Below are positions 7,904-16,404 of a stretch of DNA of 64,000 nt, piece by piece (position 1 is the stretch's first letter; each line of letters begins with the position of its first letter). This stretch comes from Bradyrhizobium sp. 141 (GTDB taxonomy: Bacteria > Pseudomonadota > Alphaproteobacteria > Rhizobiales > Xanthobacteraceae), in NCBI RefSeq assembly GCF_023074055.1, contig NZ_JADPKR010000104.1, positions 54,815 to 118,814 on the forward strand, given 5' to 3'. Below the pieces are notes generated by a model. That model ran no database searches and was not told the origin of the DNA. It saw nothing but the letters and a program-made list of their open reading frames with translations. The position numbers and the translations under genes were made by a program.

Positions 7904-8755
7904 GTGTGCGCGACGCGAATGCGGCAGCGTCGTACGACGATGAGCGCACTCCACTCGCCCGCGCCTGGCCTTCGCATCGCCCTCCTGGTGCTCGCCGCGC
8001 TCACATTGGTGCCTGACACCGCTACCATGGCCGCCGCGGGCGAATTGCCCGCGATCTCGTCGCGCCAGCGCACCGAGAAAAAGAGTTTTACCGACGGCGA
8101 GATCGTCGACGGCTTCCTGAAGACGGCGTTCGGCGCCGAATATCACCTCGCCGGCCGCGTCGACCGCATCCGCAAATTCGACGGACCGGTGCGCGTGTTC
8201 GCCGAGAGCGACCGCACTGACCGCAAGGCGCAGCTCGCAAAGGTCGTAGCCGATATCGGCAAGCGCGTGCAGCATCTCGACATCGCCATGATCGACACCA
8301 ACGAAGCGGCGAATGTGCGCGTGAAGCTGGTGCGCGACCGAGATCTCTTCCGCACCATCTCGAGCTTCTACGGCGCGGAGAAGGCGCGCGAGATCCGCAC
8401 CTCGCTCGACCCGCAATGCCTGTCCGGCTTCCGCAAGAACGACAATTTCGAGATCGAGCATTCCGACGTCATCCTCACCGTCGACAATGGCGACTTCGTC
8501 TTCCTCGACTGCGCCTACGAGGAGCTGCTGCAATCGCTTGGGCCCATCAACGACACCGCGAGCGTGCCCTGGACCATGTTCAACGACAACGTCTCGATGG
8601 GCTATTTCGACGTCTACGATCAGCACATCCTGAATTTGCTGTACGACCCCCGCATCAAGGCAGGCATGACCGTCGCCGAGGTGAAGGCGGTGCTGCCGGC
8701 CGTGCTCACCGACGTGCGCGCGTGGGTGAAGCAGGTGAATGATTTGAAGGAGTGA
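7904..8755 (+). CDS. DUF2927 family secreted protein
   Basis: A protein of up to 283 residues. After a basic N-terminus there is a hydrophobic segment (IALLVLAALTLVPDT), which is a signal peptide or anchor. The rest matches what I know of DUF2927: a Phe/Tyr-rich domain with FLDCAYEELLQSLGPIND, VPWTMFNDNV and YDQHILNLLYDPRIKAGMT near the C-terminus. The family is of unknown function and is found mainly in alphaproteobacteria; some members behave like envelope or calcium-dependent proteins, which I cannot confirm here. The start is uncertain: GTG at 7904, ATG at 7919 and ATG at 7940 are all in frame and none has a strong ribosome site. Confidence 0.75.
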   Translation: MCATRMRQRRTTMSALHSPAPGLRIALLVLAALTLVPDTATMAAAGELPAISSRQRTEKKSFTDGEIVDGFLKTAFGAEYHLAGRVDRIRKFDGPVRVFAESDRTDRKAQLAKVVADIGKRVQHLDIAMIDTNEAANVRVKLVRDRDLFRTISSFYGAEKAREIRTSLDPQCLSGFRKNDNFEIEHSDVILTVDNGDFVFLDCAYEELLQSLGPINDTASVPWTMFNDNVSMGYFDVYDQHILNLLYDPRIKAGMTVAEVKAVLPAVLTDVRAWVKQVNDLKE

Positions 8756-8783
8756 GGTGTTTCTACGCGGAGTGACGATTCTT

Positions 8784-8936
8784 CCCCTCTCCCCTTGTGG
8801 GAGAGGGTGGCTCGCCGCGGAGCGGCGAGACGGGTGAGGGGTATCTCTCGGCGAGCACAATTCTCATTTAAGTGTGCGGAGACATACCCCTCATCCGGCG
8901 CTTCGCGCCACCTTCTCCCACAAGGGGAGAAGGAAG
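8784..8936. repeat. long palindromic element, family B copy 1
   Basis: About 150 bp. The left arm begins CCCCTCTCCCCTTGTGGGAG and the right arm ends CTCCCACAAGGGGAGAAGG. Inner arms GGGTGAGGGGTAT and ATACCCCTCATCC also pair. It lies between the ends of two convergent genes. A near-identical copy is at 12898-13046; half or variant copies are at 17678-17711, 31008-31068 and 34690-34830. Confidence 0.9.
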
Positions 8937-8943
8937 AACACAC

Positions 8944-10068
<1,125 letters not shown>

Positions 10069-10394
10069 GGCAGTCTCCGGGGCAGAGCCGATCCGGTCGA
10101 TATGTCCGAATAATCAGGTTTTATCCAGTCACCTGTTTGGACGGCGGAGGCGCCGCGCGCCCCTTCAAAAATTCGAACAATTACATAGATATAGGGAACG
10201 TTCCGGCGTCGTTCACTGATCGGAGCGGCGGCGGAAACGGGCCTTTGGACCGCCCGTACGATTAACTTGTCTGTCGTGCCTTGCCGCTACACTATGTTGG
10301 ATTGAGCTTGCGTCGCCGGTGTTCCTCAACCGGCAACGCGACCGAGCCAAGGCCCGTCCGAGCGGCGGGCCGTTGGCTTTTTGGGAGTTTGGTC
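10069..10394. other. 326-bp divergent intergenic region with structured leader
   Basis: This space separates two divergent genes. Its left half has no recognisable signal. Its right half holds a possible promoter for the URC genes (CTTGTC near 10267 and TACACT about 16 bp on, which is weak) and the paired hairpins described separately at 10310-10339 and 10345-10382. No open frame in it looks coding. Confidence 0.5.
10310..10382 (+). promoter_or_regulatory. candidate attenuator or riboswitch-like leader of the URC genes
   Basis: There are two consecutive hairpins. The first pairs GCGT (10310) and GCCGGT (10315-10320) with ACCGGC (10329-10334) and ACGC (10336-10339). The second pairs AGCCAAGGCCCG (10345-10356) with CGGGCC and TTGGCT (10666 is not involved; the arm is 10366-10378) around a nine-base loop and runs straight into TTTTT (10378-10382). 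That is an intrinsic-terminator shape. No plus-strand gene lies upstream for it to terminate, and the GGGAG ribosome site of URC1 begins at 10383, so control of the downstream genes is the natural reading. No known riboswitch class was recognised. Confidence 0.6.
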
Positions 10395-11651
10395 ATGAGC
10401 CGCGCGAACCGTACCGACCATATCCGCCTGACCTCGCATCCGGAGCCGGGCAAGAAGTCCGCCTTTCCGATCCACTGGGGCGCGGCCGACGCGCGCGCCC
10501 GCGGACCGGTCATCGGCACGGTGTCGCGCACTGGTGATCGCAACGTGATCGGCAGCCATGGCGGCTCCTATGCGATGTACCGCGCACTCGCGGTGTCCGC
10601 TGGCGCGCTCGATCCGATCCGGCGGCCAGACCTCACCAACACATTTCCGGCGGCGACCATCGGCCCGTTCGAGCAGTGGCAAGATCCGGCAAAGATCGTC
10701 GCGCTCGATCCGTGGGGACATCTCGTCGCCGAGAACTTCGGCAAGGACATTGCGGAGGGTGTCGACATCCGACCGAGCATCGCGGTGACGCGGGCGCGGC
10801 TCGACCTGCCGGAGATCCGCGAGGCGCTCGCGGCAAAACGGCTGCGCGCCGACGGCGAGGTCGTGCACGCCAATGGCAGCGTTTCGGTGGTGAAGATCGC
10901 GATCGATCCGGTCTGGTACCTGCCCGGCCTTGCGGCGCGCTTCGGCACCGCCGAGACCGAGCTGCGGCGTACGCTTTTCGAGCAGACCGCCGGCATGTTC
11001 CCCGAGCTCGTGACGCGGCCAGACATGAAGGTGTTCCTGCCGCCGATCGGCGGCACCACGGTCTATATGTTCGGCGACGTGACAAAACTGCCCGACCATC
11101 GCACCAAGATCACCTGCCGCGTGCATGATGAGTGTAACGGCTCCGACGTGTTCGGCTCCGACATCTGCACCTGCCGGCCCTACCTCATCCACGGCATCGA
11201 GGAATCCGCGCGCGGCGCTCAGGACGGTGGGCTCGGGCTCGTCGTCTACAATCGCAAGGAAGGCCGCGCGCTCGGCGAGGTCACCAAATTCCTGGTCTAC
11301 AACGCGCGCAAGCGCCAGGAGGACGGCGATGCGGCCGCGGCCTATTTCGAACGCACAGAATGCGTAGCCGGCGTCCAGGACGCGCGCTTCCAGCAATTGA
11401 TGCCGGATACGATCCACTGGCTCGGCTTGAAGCGGATCGACCGCTTCCTCTCGATGAGCGACATGAAACATGACGCGCTGACTTCGCAGGGCATCGACAT
11501 CGTCGAGCGCGTGCCGATCCCGCCGGAGCTGATCCCGGCCGACGCCTATGTCGAGATCGCCGCCAAGAAGGCCGCCGGCTATTACTCGACCGACATCGCG
11601 CCCGAGAAGGACGTGGATGGCGTGGTCGGTCGTTCGCTGGAAAAATATTGA
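10395..11651 (+). CDS. GTP cyclohydrolase II-like URC1 protein of uracil catabolism
   Basis: A 418-residue protein. It keeps the zinc site of GTP cyclohydrolase II: Cys247, then ten residues, Cys258-Thr-Cys260 in the context RVHDECNGSDVFGSDICTC. The RibA signature usually read as EGRGIGL is EGRALGE here, and there is a long N-terminal extension. That combination, and the next gene being DUF1688, identify the URC1 branch of the uracil-catabolism pathway known from yeasts and some bacteria, rather than riboflavin synthesis. The start at 10395 has GGGAG eight bases upstream. It is the first gene of a three-gene run with URC4 (seven bases downstream) and uracil phosphoribosyltransferase. The exact substrate in this pathway is thought to be a uracil nucleotide, which is inference for this protein. 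Confidence 0.85.
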   Translation: MSRANRTDHIRLTSHPEPGKKSAFPIHWGAADARARGPVIGTVSRTGDRNVIGSHGGSYAMYRALAVSAGALDPIRRPDLTNTFPAATIGPFEQWQDPAKIVALDPWGHLVAENFGKDIAEGVDIRPSIAVTRARLDLPEIREALAAKRLRADGEVVHANGSVSVVKIAIDPVWYLPGLAARFGTAETELRRTLFEQTAGMFPELVTRPDMKVFLPPIGGTTVYMFGDVTKLPDHRTKITCRVHDECNGSDVFGSDICTCRPYLIHGIEESARGAQDGGLGLVVYNRKEGRALGEVTKFLVYNARKRQEDGDAAAAYFERTECVAGVQDARFQQLMPDTIHWLGLKRIDRFLSMSDMKHDALTSQGIDIVERVPIPPELIPADAYVEIAAKKAAGYYSTDIAPEKDVDGVVGRSLEKY

Positions 11652-11658
11652 TCGCGCG

Positions 11659-12897
11659 ATGGCGGGGGTTTTGGAACGACAGGCGCGCGCGCTGCTCACC
11701 GCAACAGCGGTTCGCGCGCGGGCCGGCGAGATGCTCGAGATTGGCCTTGCCGGCGGCTTGAGCCACTTCACTGTTGATCTCGACCGCATGGATGGCGTTG
11801 CCGAGGCCGTGCTCGCGGTCACGCGCAAAGCCTATCCGACGCTGGACGTGCCCTTCCACGCACGCTGGCGGCACTTTGTGATTGGCGGCGTCGATCGCTG
11901 GGCCGGCCTTGCGAATATGGTCTCGTGGCCGGATCGCGCGGCAAGGGCGCGCGCGGAATTCGACCTTGCGATCGTCAGCGTGCTGCTCGATGCGGGCGCG
12001 GGCGCGGCGTGGCGATATCGCGACGCTGTGACAGGAGAAAGCATCGGCCGGTCCGAGGGGCTCGCGATCGCCAGCCTCGACATGTTCGCGAACGGTCTTT
12101 TTTCGCGCGATGCCGGTTCGCCCTTGAGGGCCGATGCGGATGTGCTCGCGCAGCTGCCCCCCGCCTCCCTCACCTCTGCGTTTCAGGTCAGCGATGCCAA
12201 CCCTCTGCTCGGCCTCGAAGGGCGTGCGGATCTGCTGCAGCGCCTGGGCAAGCAGGTTGCGAATGACCCGGAGATTTTTGGACGGCATGACACGCCACGG
12301 CCGGGCGGGTTGTTCGATCACATCGCGGCGCAAGGCGTCGGCGGCACTGTCGCTGCGCCCACCATTCTGTCCGCGGTGCTGAAGCAGCTCGGACCGATCT
12401 GGCCATCGCGGCTGGAGCTCGCGGGCGTCCCGCTCGGCGATTGCTGGCACCACCCGGCGATCAAGGCGGACGACGGAACGGCAGGTCTCGTGCCCCTGCA
12501 CAAGCTGTCACAATGGCTGAGCTATTCGCTGATCGAGCCGCTGCAGCGCGCCGGGTTCAATGTCATCGATATCGACGGGCTGACCGGACTTGCCGAATAC
12601 CGCAATGGCGGCCTGTTCGTCGATCACGAGGTGCTGCGCCTGCGCGACGCTGCGGACGCCGAGCGCGCGCATGCGGTGGATTCGTTGCTCGTCGTGGAAT
12701 GGCGTGCGCTGACGGTTGCGCTGCTCGACAGGCTCGCCGAACTGGTTCGCGCCAAGCTCGGCCGCACGCGCGAGACATTGCCGCTCGCCAGCATTTTGGA
12801 AGGCGGCACCTGGGCCGCCGGCCGTGCCATTGCCTTCGCGCGCCGTCCCGATGGTTCGCCGCCGCTCAAGGTGATCAGCGACGGTACGGTTTTCTGA
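11659..12897 (+). CDS. URC4/DUF1688 family protein of uracil catabolism
   Basis: A 412-residue protein recognised as DUF1688 (the URC4/Urg3 family) by its context and by stretches such as HFTVDLDRMDGVAE, RWRHFVIGGVDRW, GRHDTPRPGGLFDH and HKLSQWLSYSLIEPL. The family is required for uracil breakdown in yeast, but its chemistry is not firmly established. It is predicted cytoplasmic and has no signal peptide. The ATG at 11659 lies seven bases after the URC1 stop codon, so translation is probably coupled. An in-frame extension into URC1 is open but would overlap it by about 100 bases and is unlikely. A family B palindrome lies between this gene and the next. Confidence 0.85.
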   Translation: MAGVLERQARALLTATAVRARAGEMLEIGLAGGLSHFTVDLDRMDGVAEAVLAVTRKAYPTLDVPFHARWRHFVIGGVDRWAGLANMVSWPDRAARARAEFDLAIVSVLLDAGAGAAWRYRDAVTGESIGRSEGLAIASLDMFANGLFSRDAGSPLRADADVLAQLPPASLTSAFQVSDANPLLGLEGRADLLQRLGKQVANDPEIFGRHDTPRPGGLFDHIAAQGVGGTVAAPTILSAVLKQLGPIWPSRLELAGVPLGDCWHHPAIKADDGTAGLVPLHKLSQWLSYSLIEPLQRAGFNVIDIDGLTGLAEYRNGGLFVDHEVLRLRDAADAERAHAVDSLLVVEWRALTVALLDRLAELVRAKLGRTRETLPLASILEGGTWAAGRAIAFARRPDGSPPLKVISDGTVF

Positions 12898-13046
12898 ACC
12901 CTCTCCCCTTGTGGGAGAGGGTGGCTTCGCGACAGCGAAGCCGGGTGAGGGGTTCTCTCCGCGGGCTCATCTCTCACTGGAGTTCGCGGAGAGAACCCCT
13001 CATCCGGCGCTTCGCGCCACCTTCTCCCACAAGGGGAGAAGGAAGA
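12898..13046. repeat. long palindromic element, family B copy 2
   Basis: Nearly the same as the copy at 8784-8936: left arm CCCTCTCCCCTTGTGGGAG, right arm CTTCTCCCACAAGGGGAGAAGG, with inner arms GAGGGGTTCTCTCC and GGAGAGAACCCCTC. It lies inside the URC gene run. Its purine-rich right end merges with the ribosome site of the next gene (see the finding on upp). Confidence 0.9.
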
Positions 13047-13059
13047 AAGGCAACCGATT

Positions 13060-13689
13060 ATGGAAGGCGTCACGATCGTCCATCACCCGCTGGTGCAGCA
13101 CAAGCTGACCCTGGTGCGGGACAAGTCCATCTCGACAAAATCCTTCAGGGAGCTGATCAAGGAGATCGGCATGCTGCTGTGCTATGAGGTGACGCGCGAT
13201 TTGCCGCTCGCCGACACCGTCATCGAGACGCCGCTGGCGACGATGCACTCGGCCAAGATCGCCGGCAAGAAGCTGGTGTTCGTGCCGATGCTGCGCGCCG
13301 GCACCACCTTCGTCGACGGCATGATGGACCTGGTGCCGACCGCGCGCGTCGCCCATATCGGGCTCTATCGCGAGCCGCACAGCTTTGCGGCGGTCGAATA
13401 TTTCTTCAAATCGCCGTCCGATCTCAGCGAGCGCCTCGCGATCGTGGTGACGCCGGTGGTCGCGACCGCGAACACGGCGGTCGCCGCCATCGACCGGTTG
13501 AAGGAGCGCGGCGCCAAAGACATCCGCCTCGCCTGCCTGATCGCCGCTCCGGAAGGACTCGAGCGGCTGCGCGGCTTGCATCCGGACGTGCCGATCTGGA
13601 CGGCTGCGGTAGACGAAGGCCTCGACGAGAATGGCTTTATTCTCCCGGGCCTCGGCGACGCCGGCGACCGCGCTTACGGGACGCGGTGA
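13060..13689 (+). CDS. upp: uracil phosphoribosyltransferase (URC-associated, divergent)
   Basis: A 209-residue protein of usual Upp length. It would convert uracil and PRPP to UMP, the entry step of the URC route. Upp marks are VHHPLVQHKLTLVRD at the N-terminus, the FVPMLRAG loop (residues 74-81) and the C-terminal GLGDAGDRAYGT. The PRPP-binding loop, normally DPMLATGGS in bacterial Upp, reads TPVVATANT (residues 131-139), so the acidic residue and both glycines are replaced. The protein is thus a divergent branch, plausibly specific to this pathway. The start has a purine-rich GGAAGAAAGG upstream. A second, canonical upp gene probably exists elsewhere in the genome. Confidence 0.88.
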   Translation: MEGVTIVHHPLVQHKLTLVRDKSISTKSFRELIKEIGMLLCYEVTRDLPLADTVIETPLATMHSAKIAGKKLVFVPMLRAGTTFVDGMMDLVPTARVAHIGLYREPHSFAAVEYFFKSPSDLSERLAIVVTPVVATANTAVAAIDRLKERGAKDIRLACLIAAPEGLERLRGLHPDVPIWTAAVDEGLDENGFILPGLGDAGDRAYGTR

Positions 13690-13750
13690 GCGAAAAGCTT
13701 ATTCTGACGCTTTCTTCACGCGAACCGGTATCCACTTCGCTCTAAAACGC

Positions 13751-14863
13751 TCAGATCTTCCCGCTGCCGCAAACGCTCTTCAGCGCCTGCCACTCCTTGT
13801 CCGTCAATAGTGGCGGGCCGCTGACGGGACGATCCTCCCTGGTCATGCGGGCGAGGCGGTCCTCGGTCAGGGGGTGACTGGCGAGGATCGTCGTAAGCGT
13901 GGAGCCGCCTTCCTTGCCGGTGACGCGGAACATCAGCTCGGCCGCGGGCTTCGGCGAGCGGCCGAGCTTGTGCATGACCTCGATCGCGAACGTATCGGCG
14001 GCGGTCTCGGCCTCGCGCGAATAGGAGGCTTCGACGAGGCTGCGCGAGGCAAAGATCACCGCGCTCGAACCGGTGACGTCGCCGAACAACAGGCCGATCA
14101 GGAACGAGGTGCCGCCGTTGTAGATCAGCCCGCGCATATTGTCGTGATGCTTGAGATGGCCGAGCTCGTGGGCGAGGATGCCGGCGAGCTCGTCGGGGCT
14201 TTCAGCCTTGTCGAGCAGGCCCTTGAGCACGAACACCTTGCCGCCCGGCAATGCAAAGGCGTTCGGCACCGCCGTCGGCAGCACGCCCGCAGTCATGGAA
14301 TCATCGTCGAGACCCGCGGCATCGCGCAGGCGGTTGACGAGCTTCGTGAACGCGGCCTTGCCTGCGGGATCTTCGCACACGCTGCGGCCGAAGATGGTCT
14401 TCATCTGGACTTCGGCGGCGTCGCCAATGCGCCGCTCGACTGGCTTGGGCACCAGCGGCGCAAGACGGTCGGCGGCGAGCGGCACGCCAAACAGGACGAC
14501 GCAGACGATGGAGACGGCGGCCGCCACCGACCAGCCAACGATTTTGGCGACACCGCGCCGCGAGGTCTGATGCTCGTCGAGGCGTATGCAGCGAGTAATC
14601 ACATCTGCCGCGAGCGCAGCGTCGCGAATTTCGAGCCGCGCCAGGGACGGCGCGGATGTCGCGGCCAGGCGCAAAATCCCGGCCGGGCTGTCGGCGCGGC
14701 GGATGTCGGCATACGCCCAGCGCACGGGCGTTCCGCCCTCCTCCACGATCTCGAGGGCATCACCGAGCGTCAGCATCACCTGACGCCTGCGGCTCGACAC
14801 GCCGTCGAAGAAGATGGTCGGCTTTACGGACTGCGCCGGCGCCTCGTTGGACAACTCACTCAC
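13751..14863 (-). CDS. M48 family zinc metallopeptidase, membrane-anchored
   Basis: A 370-residue protein. The N-terminal 100 residues are soluble and not recognised. One membrane segment spans about residues 108-130, and the peptidase domain follows. The zinc motif is HELGH (residues 232-236) in AGILAHELGHLKHHDN, with the third ligand Glu in SREAETAADTFA. Such enzymes act like periplasmic BepA or YcaL proteases in envelope quality control. The cleaved substrate here is unknown. It is preceded by the DUF898 gene with only three bases between them, so the pair is surely one operon. Confidence 0.9.
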   Translation of the reverse strand: MSELSNEAPAQSVKPTIFFDGVSSRRRQVMLTLGDALEIVEEGGTPVRWAYADIRRADSPAGILRLAATSAPSLARLEIRDAALAADVITRCIRLDEHQTSRRGVAKIVGWSVAAAVSIVCVVLFGVPLAADRLAPLVPKPVERRIGDAAEVQMKTIFGRSVCEDPAGKAAFTKLVNRLRDAAGLDDDSMTAGVLPTAVPNAFALPGGKVFVLKGLLDKAESPDELAGILAHELGHLKHHDNMRGLIYNGGTSFLIGLLFGDVTGSSAVIFASRSLVEASYSREAETAADTFAIEVMHKLGRSPKPAAELMFRVTGKEGGSTLTTILASHPLTEDRLARMTREDRPVSGPPLLTDKEWQALKSVCGSGKI

Positions 14864-14866
14864 AGC

Positions 14867-16012
14867 TCAGAATCCCGCGACATCGAGCCCATCGGCAAAA
14901 CCTTCGCCGAGCGCGCTAGCAAGCTGGCCGCTGCCACGCACATCCGCGGCGGCCGCGATGTTGTGCACCTTGACGGTCTCCAGCACCTTGGCCCAAAGAT
15001 CGCGCTGGAGATAGACCCGCATGACGATGTTGATCGCGAGCGCCAGGGCGAAATAGCCTATCACCATCATCACCACCATCGGGATGCTCTTGGCCGCATT
15101 GTCGGAGCCGAACACCTGATCGGCCGGAACACCGCTCAGCGTGACCATGAGCAAGGCACCGCCGCCGAGATAGGCGGAGAAGGCCATCGACAGCAGCGTC
15201 CACCAGCCGATCACCTTCCAGTACAGGCCGTAGAAGGCGTCATGAGGCAGGTTCGAGGACAGGCTGACGCCGCCAATGCGGATGCCGTCGAGCCACCAGC
15301 GCCACTCGCGCGCTTTGAATTCGGCATAGAAGAACGGCGCGAGCGGAAAGATCACCAGCGCGATCGGGCTGAGCAGCCACAGCCACCAGGCGCGCTTGAA
15401 GAAGGTCCAGCCGTCGCCTTCGAAATCACCGCGGAGATCGCCGTAATGGGTGTGCTGCATCTTGTAGCGTTCGAGCGCGGCCTCGCGCCATGGCAGCGCC
15501 AGGCCGAGCGTCAGGAACACGAGCAGGCCCCATAGCATCGCGCGGAACGAATAGGCCCAGCCGGAACCGTCCATCCAGAATCGCACGCCGCGCCAGACCG
15601 TACGCGTCAGCCGATAGCGTCGCGCGCGAAAAATCGCGAACTGGCCGAAAGCGTAGAAGCCGATGAACAGCGGCACCGAGGCAAAGCCCTGCCAGCGCTC
15701 GAACTCGATGCCGATCAGGAAGTAGGCGAGATAGATCGGCACCAGGATCGCGAGCGCGAACAGGAAGCCGACCAGGAGCTCCTTGGCACGGCCGGTATAT
15801 TCGGCGGCATCGCCGTCGACCGCGGTGTTCGCCCACAGATGACGGCGAATGTCGGTGACGAGCCAGAACCGGTAGAAGCCGAAGGTGACGAGCTCCAGCA
15901 TGGCACCCTTGGTGACCAATTTGCGGAACTCGGAGCGGTTTCCGGTGAAGTCGACCCCCGTGGGCGGCAGCGGCGGCGGAATGGACTCGGAGCCGATAGG
16001 GGTCCATTGCAT
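14867..16012 (-). CDS. DUF898 (YjgN-like) inner membrane protein
   Basis: A 381-residue multi-pass membrane protein. The DUF898 hallmark occurs twice as a repeated unit: FTGNRSEFRKLVTKGAMLELVTFGFYRFW near the N-terminus and FEGDGWTFFKRAWWLWLL in the middle, each followed by hydrophobic segments; I count about eight membrane helices. Function is unknown. The frequent neighbour is a soluble-domain M48 protease, exactly as here (three-base gap), suggesting that the two work as a membrane protease module. The start at 16012 (MQWTPIGSES) places the conserved FTGN about 20 residues in; longer in-frame starts exist up to 16180 but run into the upstream palindrome. Confidence 0.85.
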   Translation of the reverse strand: MQWTPIGSESIPPPLPPTGVDFTGNRSEFRKLVTKGAMLELVTFGFYRFWLVTDIRRHLWANTAVDGDAAEYTGRAKELLVGFLFALAILVPIYLAYFLIGIEFERWQGFASVPLFIGFYAFGQFAIFRARRYRLTRTVWRGVRFWMDGSGWAYSFRAMLWGLLVFLTLGLALPWREAALERYKMQHTHYGDLRGDFEGDGWTFFKRAWWLWLLSPIALVIFPLAPFFYAEFKAREWRWWLDGIRIGGVSLSSNLPHDAFYGLYWKVIGWWTLLSMAFSAYLGGGALLMVTLSGVPADQVFGSDNAAKSIPMVVMMVIGYFALALAINIVMRVYLQRDLWAKVLETVKVHNIAAAADVRGSGQLASALGEGFADGLDVAGF

Positions 16013-16404
16013 GTCGTTCACGGCGGCAACCTCGGGATGCTGGTCTATTGCAATCAAACTATAGATCAGAGATTGGTCGACCCCCAACACAGCCGGGTTC
16101 GATTTACCTCGATTCCAGTCGGTTTCTGGCATGGTTTCACGACAAAGGGTGTGCGGGGGATCACGCTGGTGGACGGTCACGTAGCCCGGATGGAGCGGAG
16201 CGAAATCCGGGATCGTGCCCCAAGCGACGCCGGCCCCGGATTGCGCTCCGCTCCATCCGGGCTACGGCACCCCAGCCTCTCGCAAAGGTTGGATGTGGCA
16301 AAAGTCTCCCTTGCTCCGGCGCAGACAACCGGCTGTAATTGCAAATCAAATACCGCAGCGCAGAATTCAACGAGAACGCGCGGTTCATGCCAGGGAGAAC
16401 GGTC
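16013..16404. other. 392-bp divergent intergenic region
   Basis: The region lies between the DUF898 gene and the first P450 gene, both reading away from it. It contains a family C palindrome (16181-16266). An A/T-rich stretch around 16045-16075 may hold the promoter for the DUF898/M48 pair. The 100 bp before the P450 start show only the AGGGAGA ribosome site. No further gene is supported. Confidence 0.5.
16181..16266. repeat. palindromic element, family C copy 1
   Basis: An 86-bp inverted repeat whose ends are GTAGCCCGGATGGAGCGGAG and CTCCGCTCCATCCGGGCTAC. Inner arms AATCCGGGATCG and CCCCGGATT also pair. Copies with the same ends are at 25170-25254 and 26577-26662. Confidence 0.9.

Noticed and set aside
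10310..10382. Assignment of the URC leader to a known riboswitch class (cobalamin, SAM-II, SAH, folate, xanthine)
   Set aside because: The two hairpins do not carry the conserved bases that I can recall for those classes. I keep it as an unassigned candidate.
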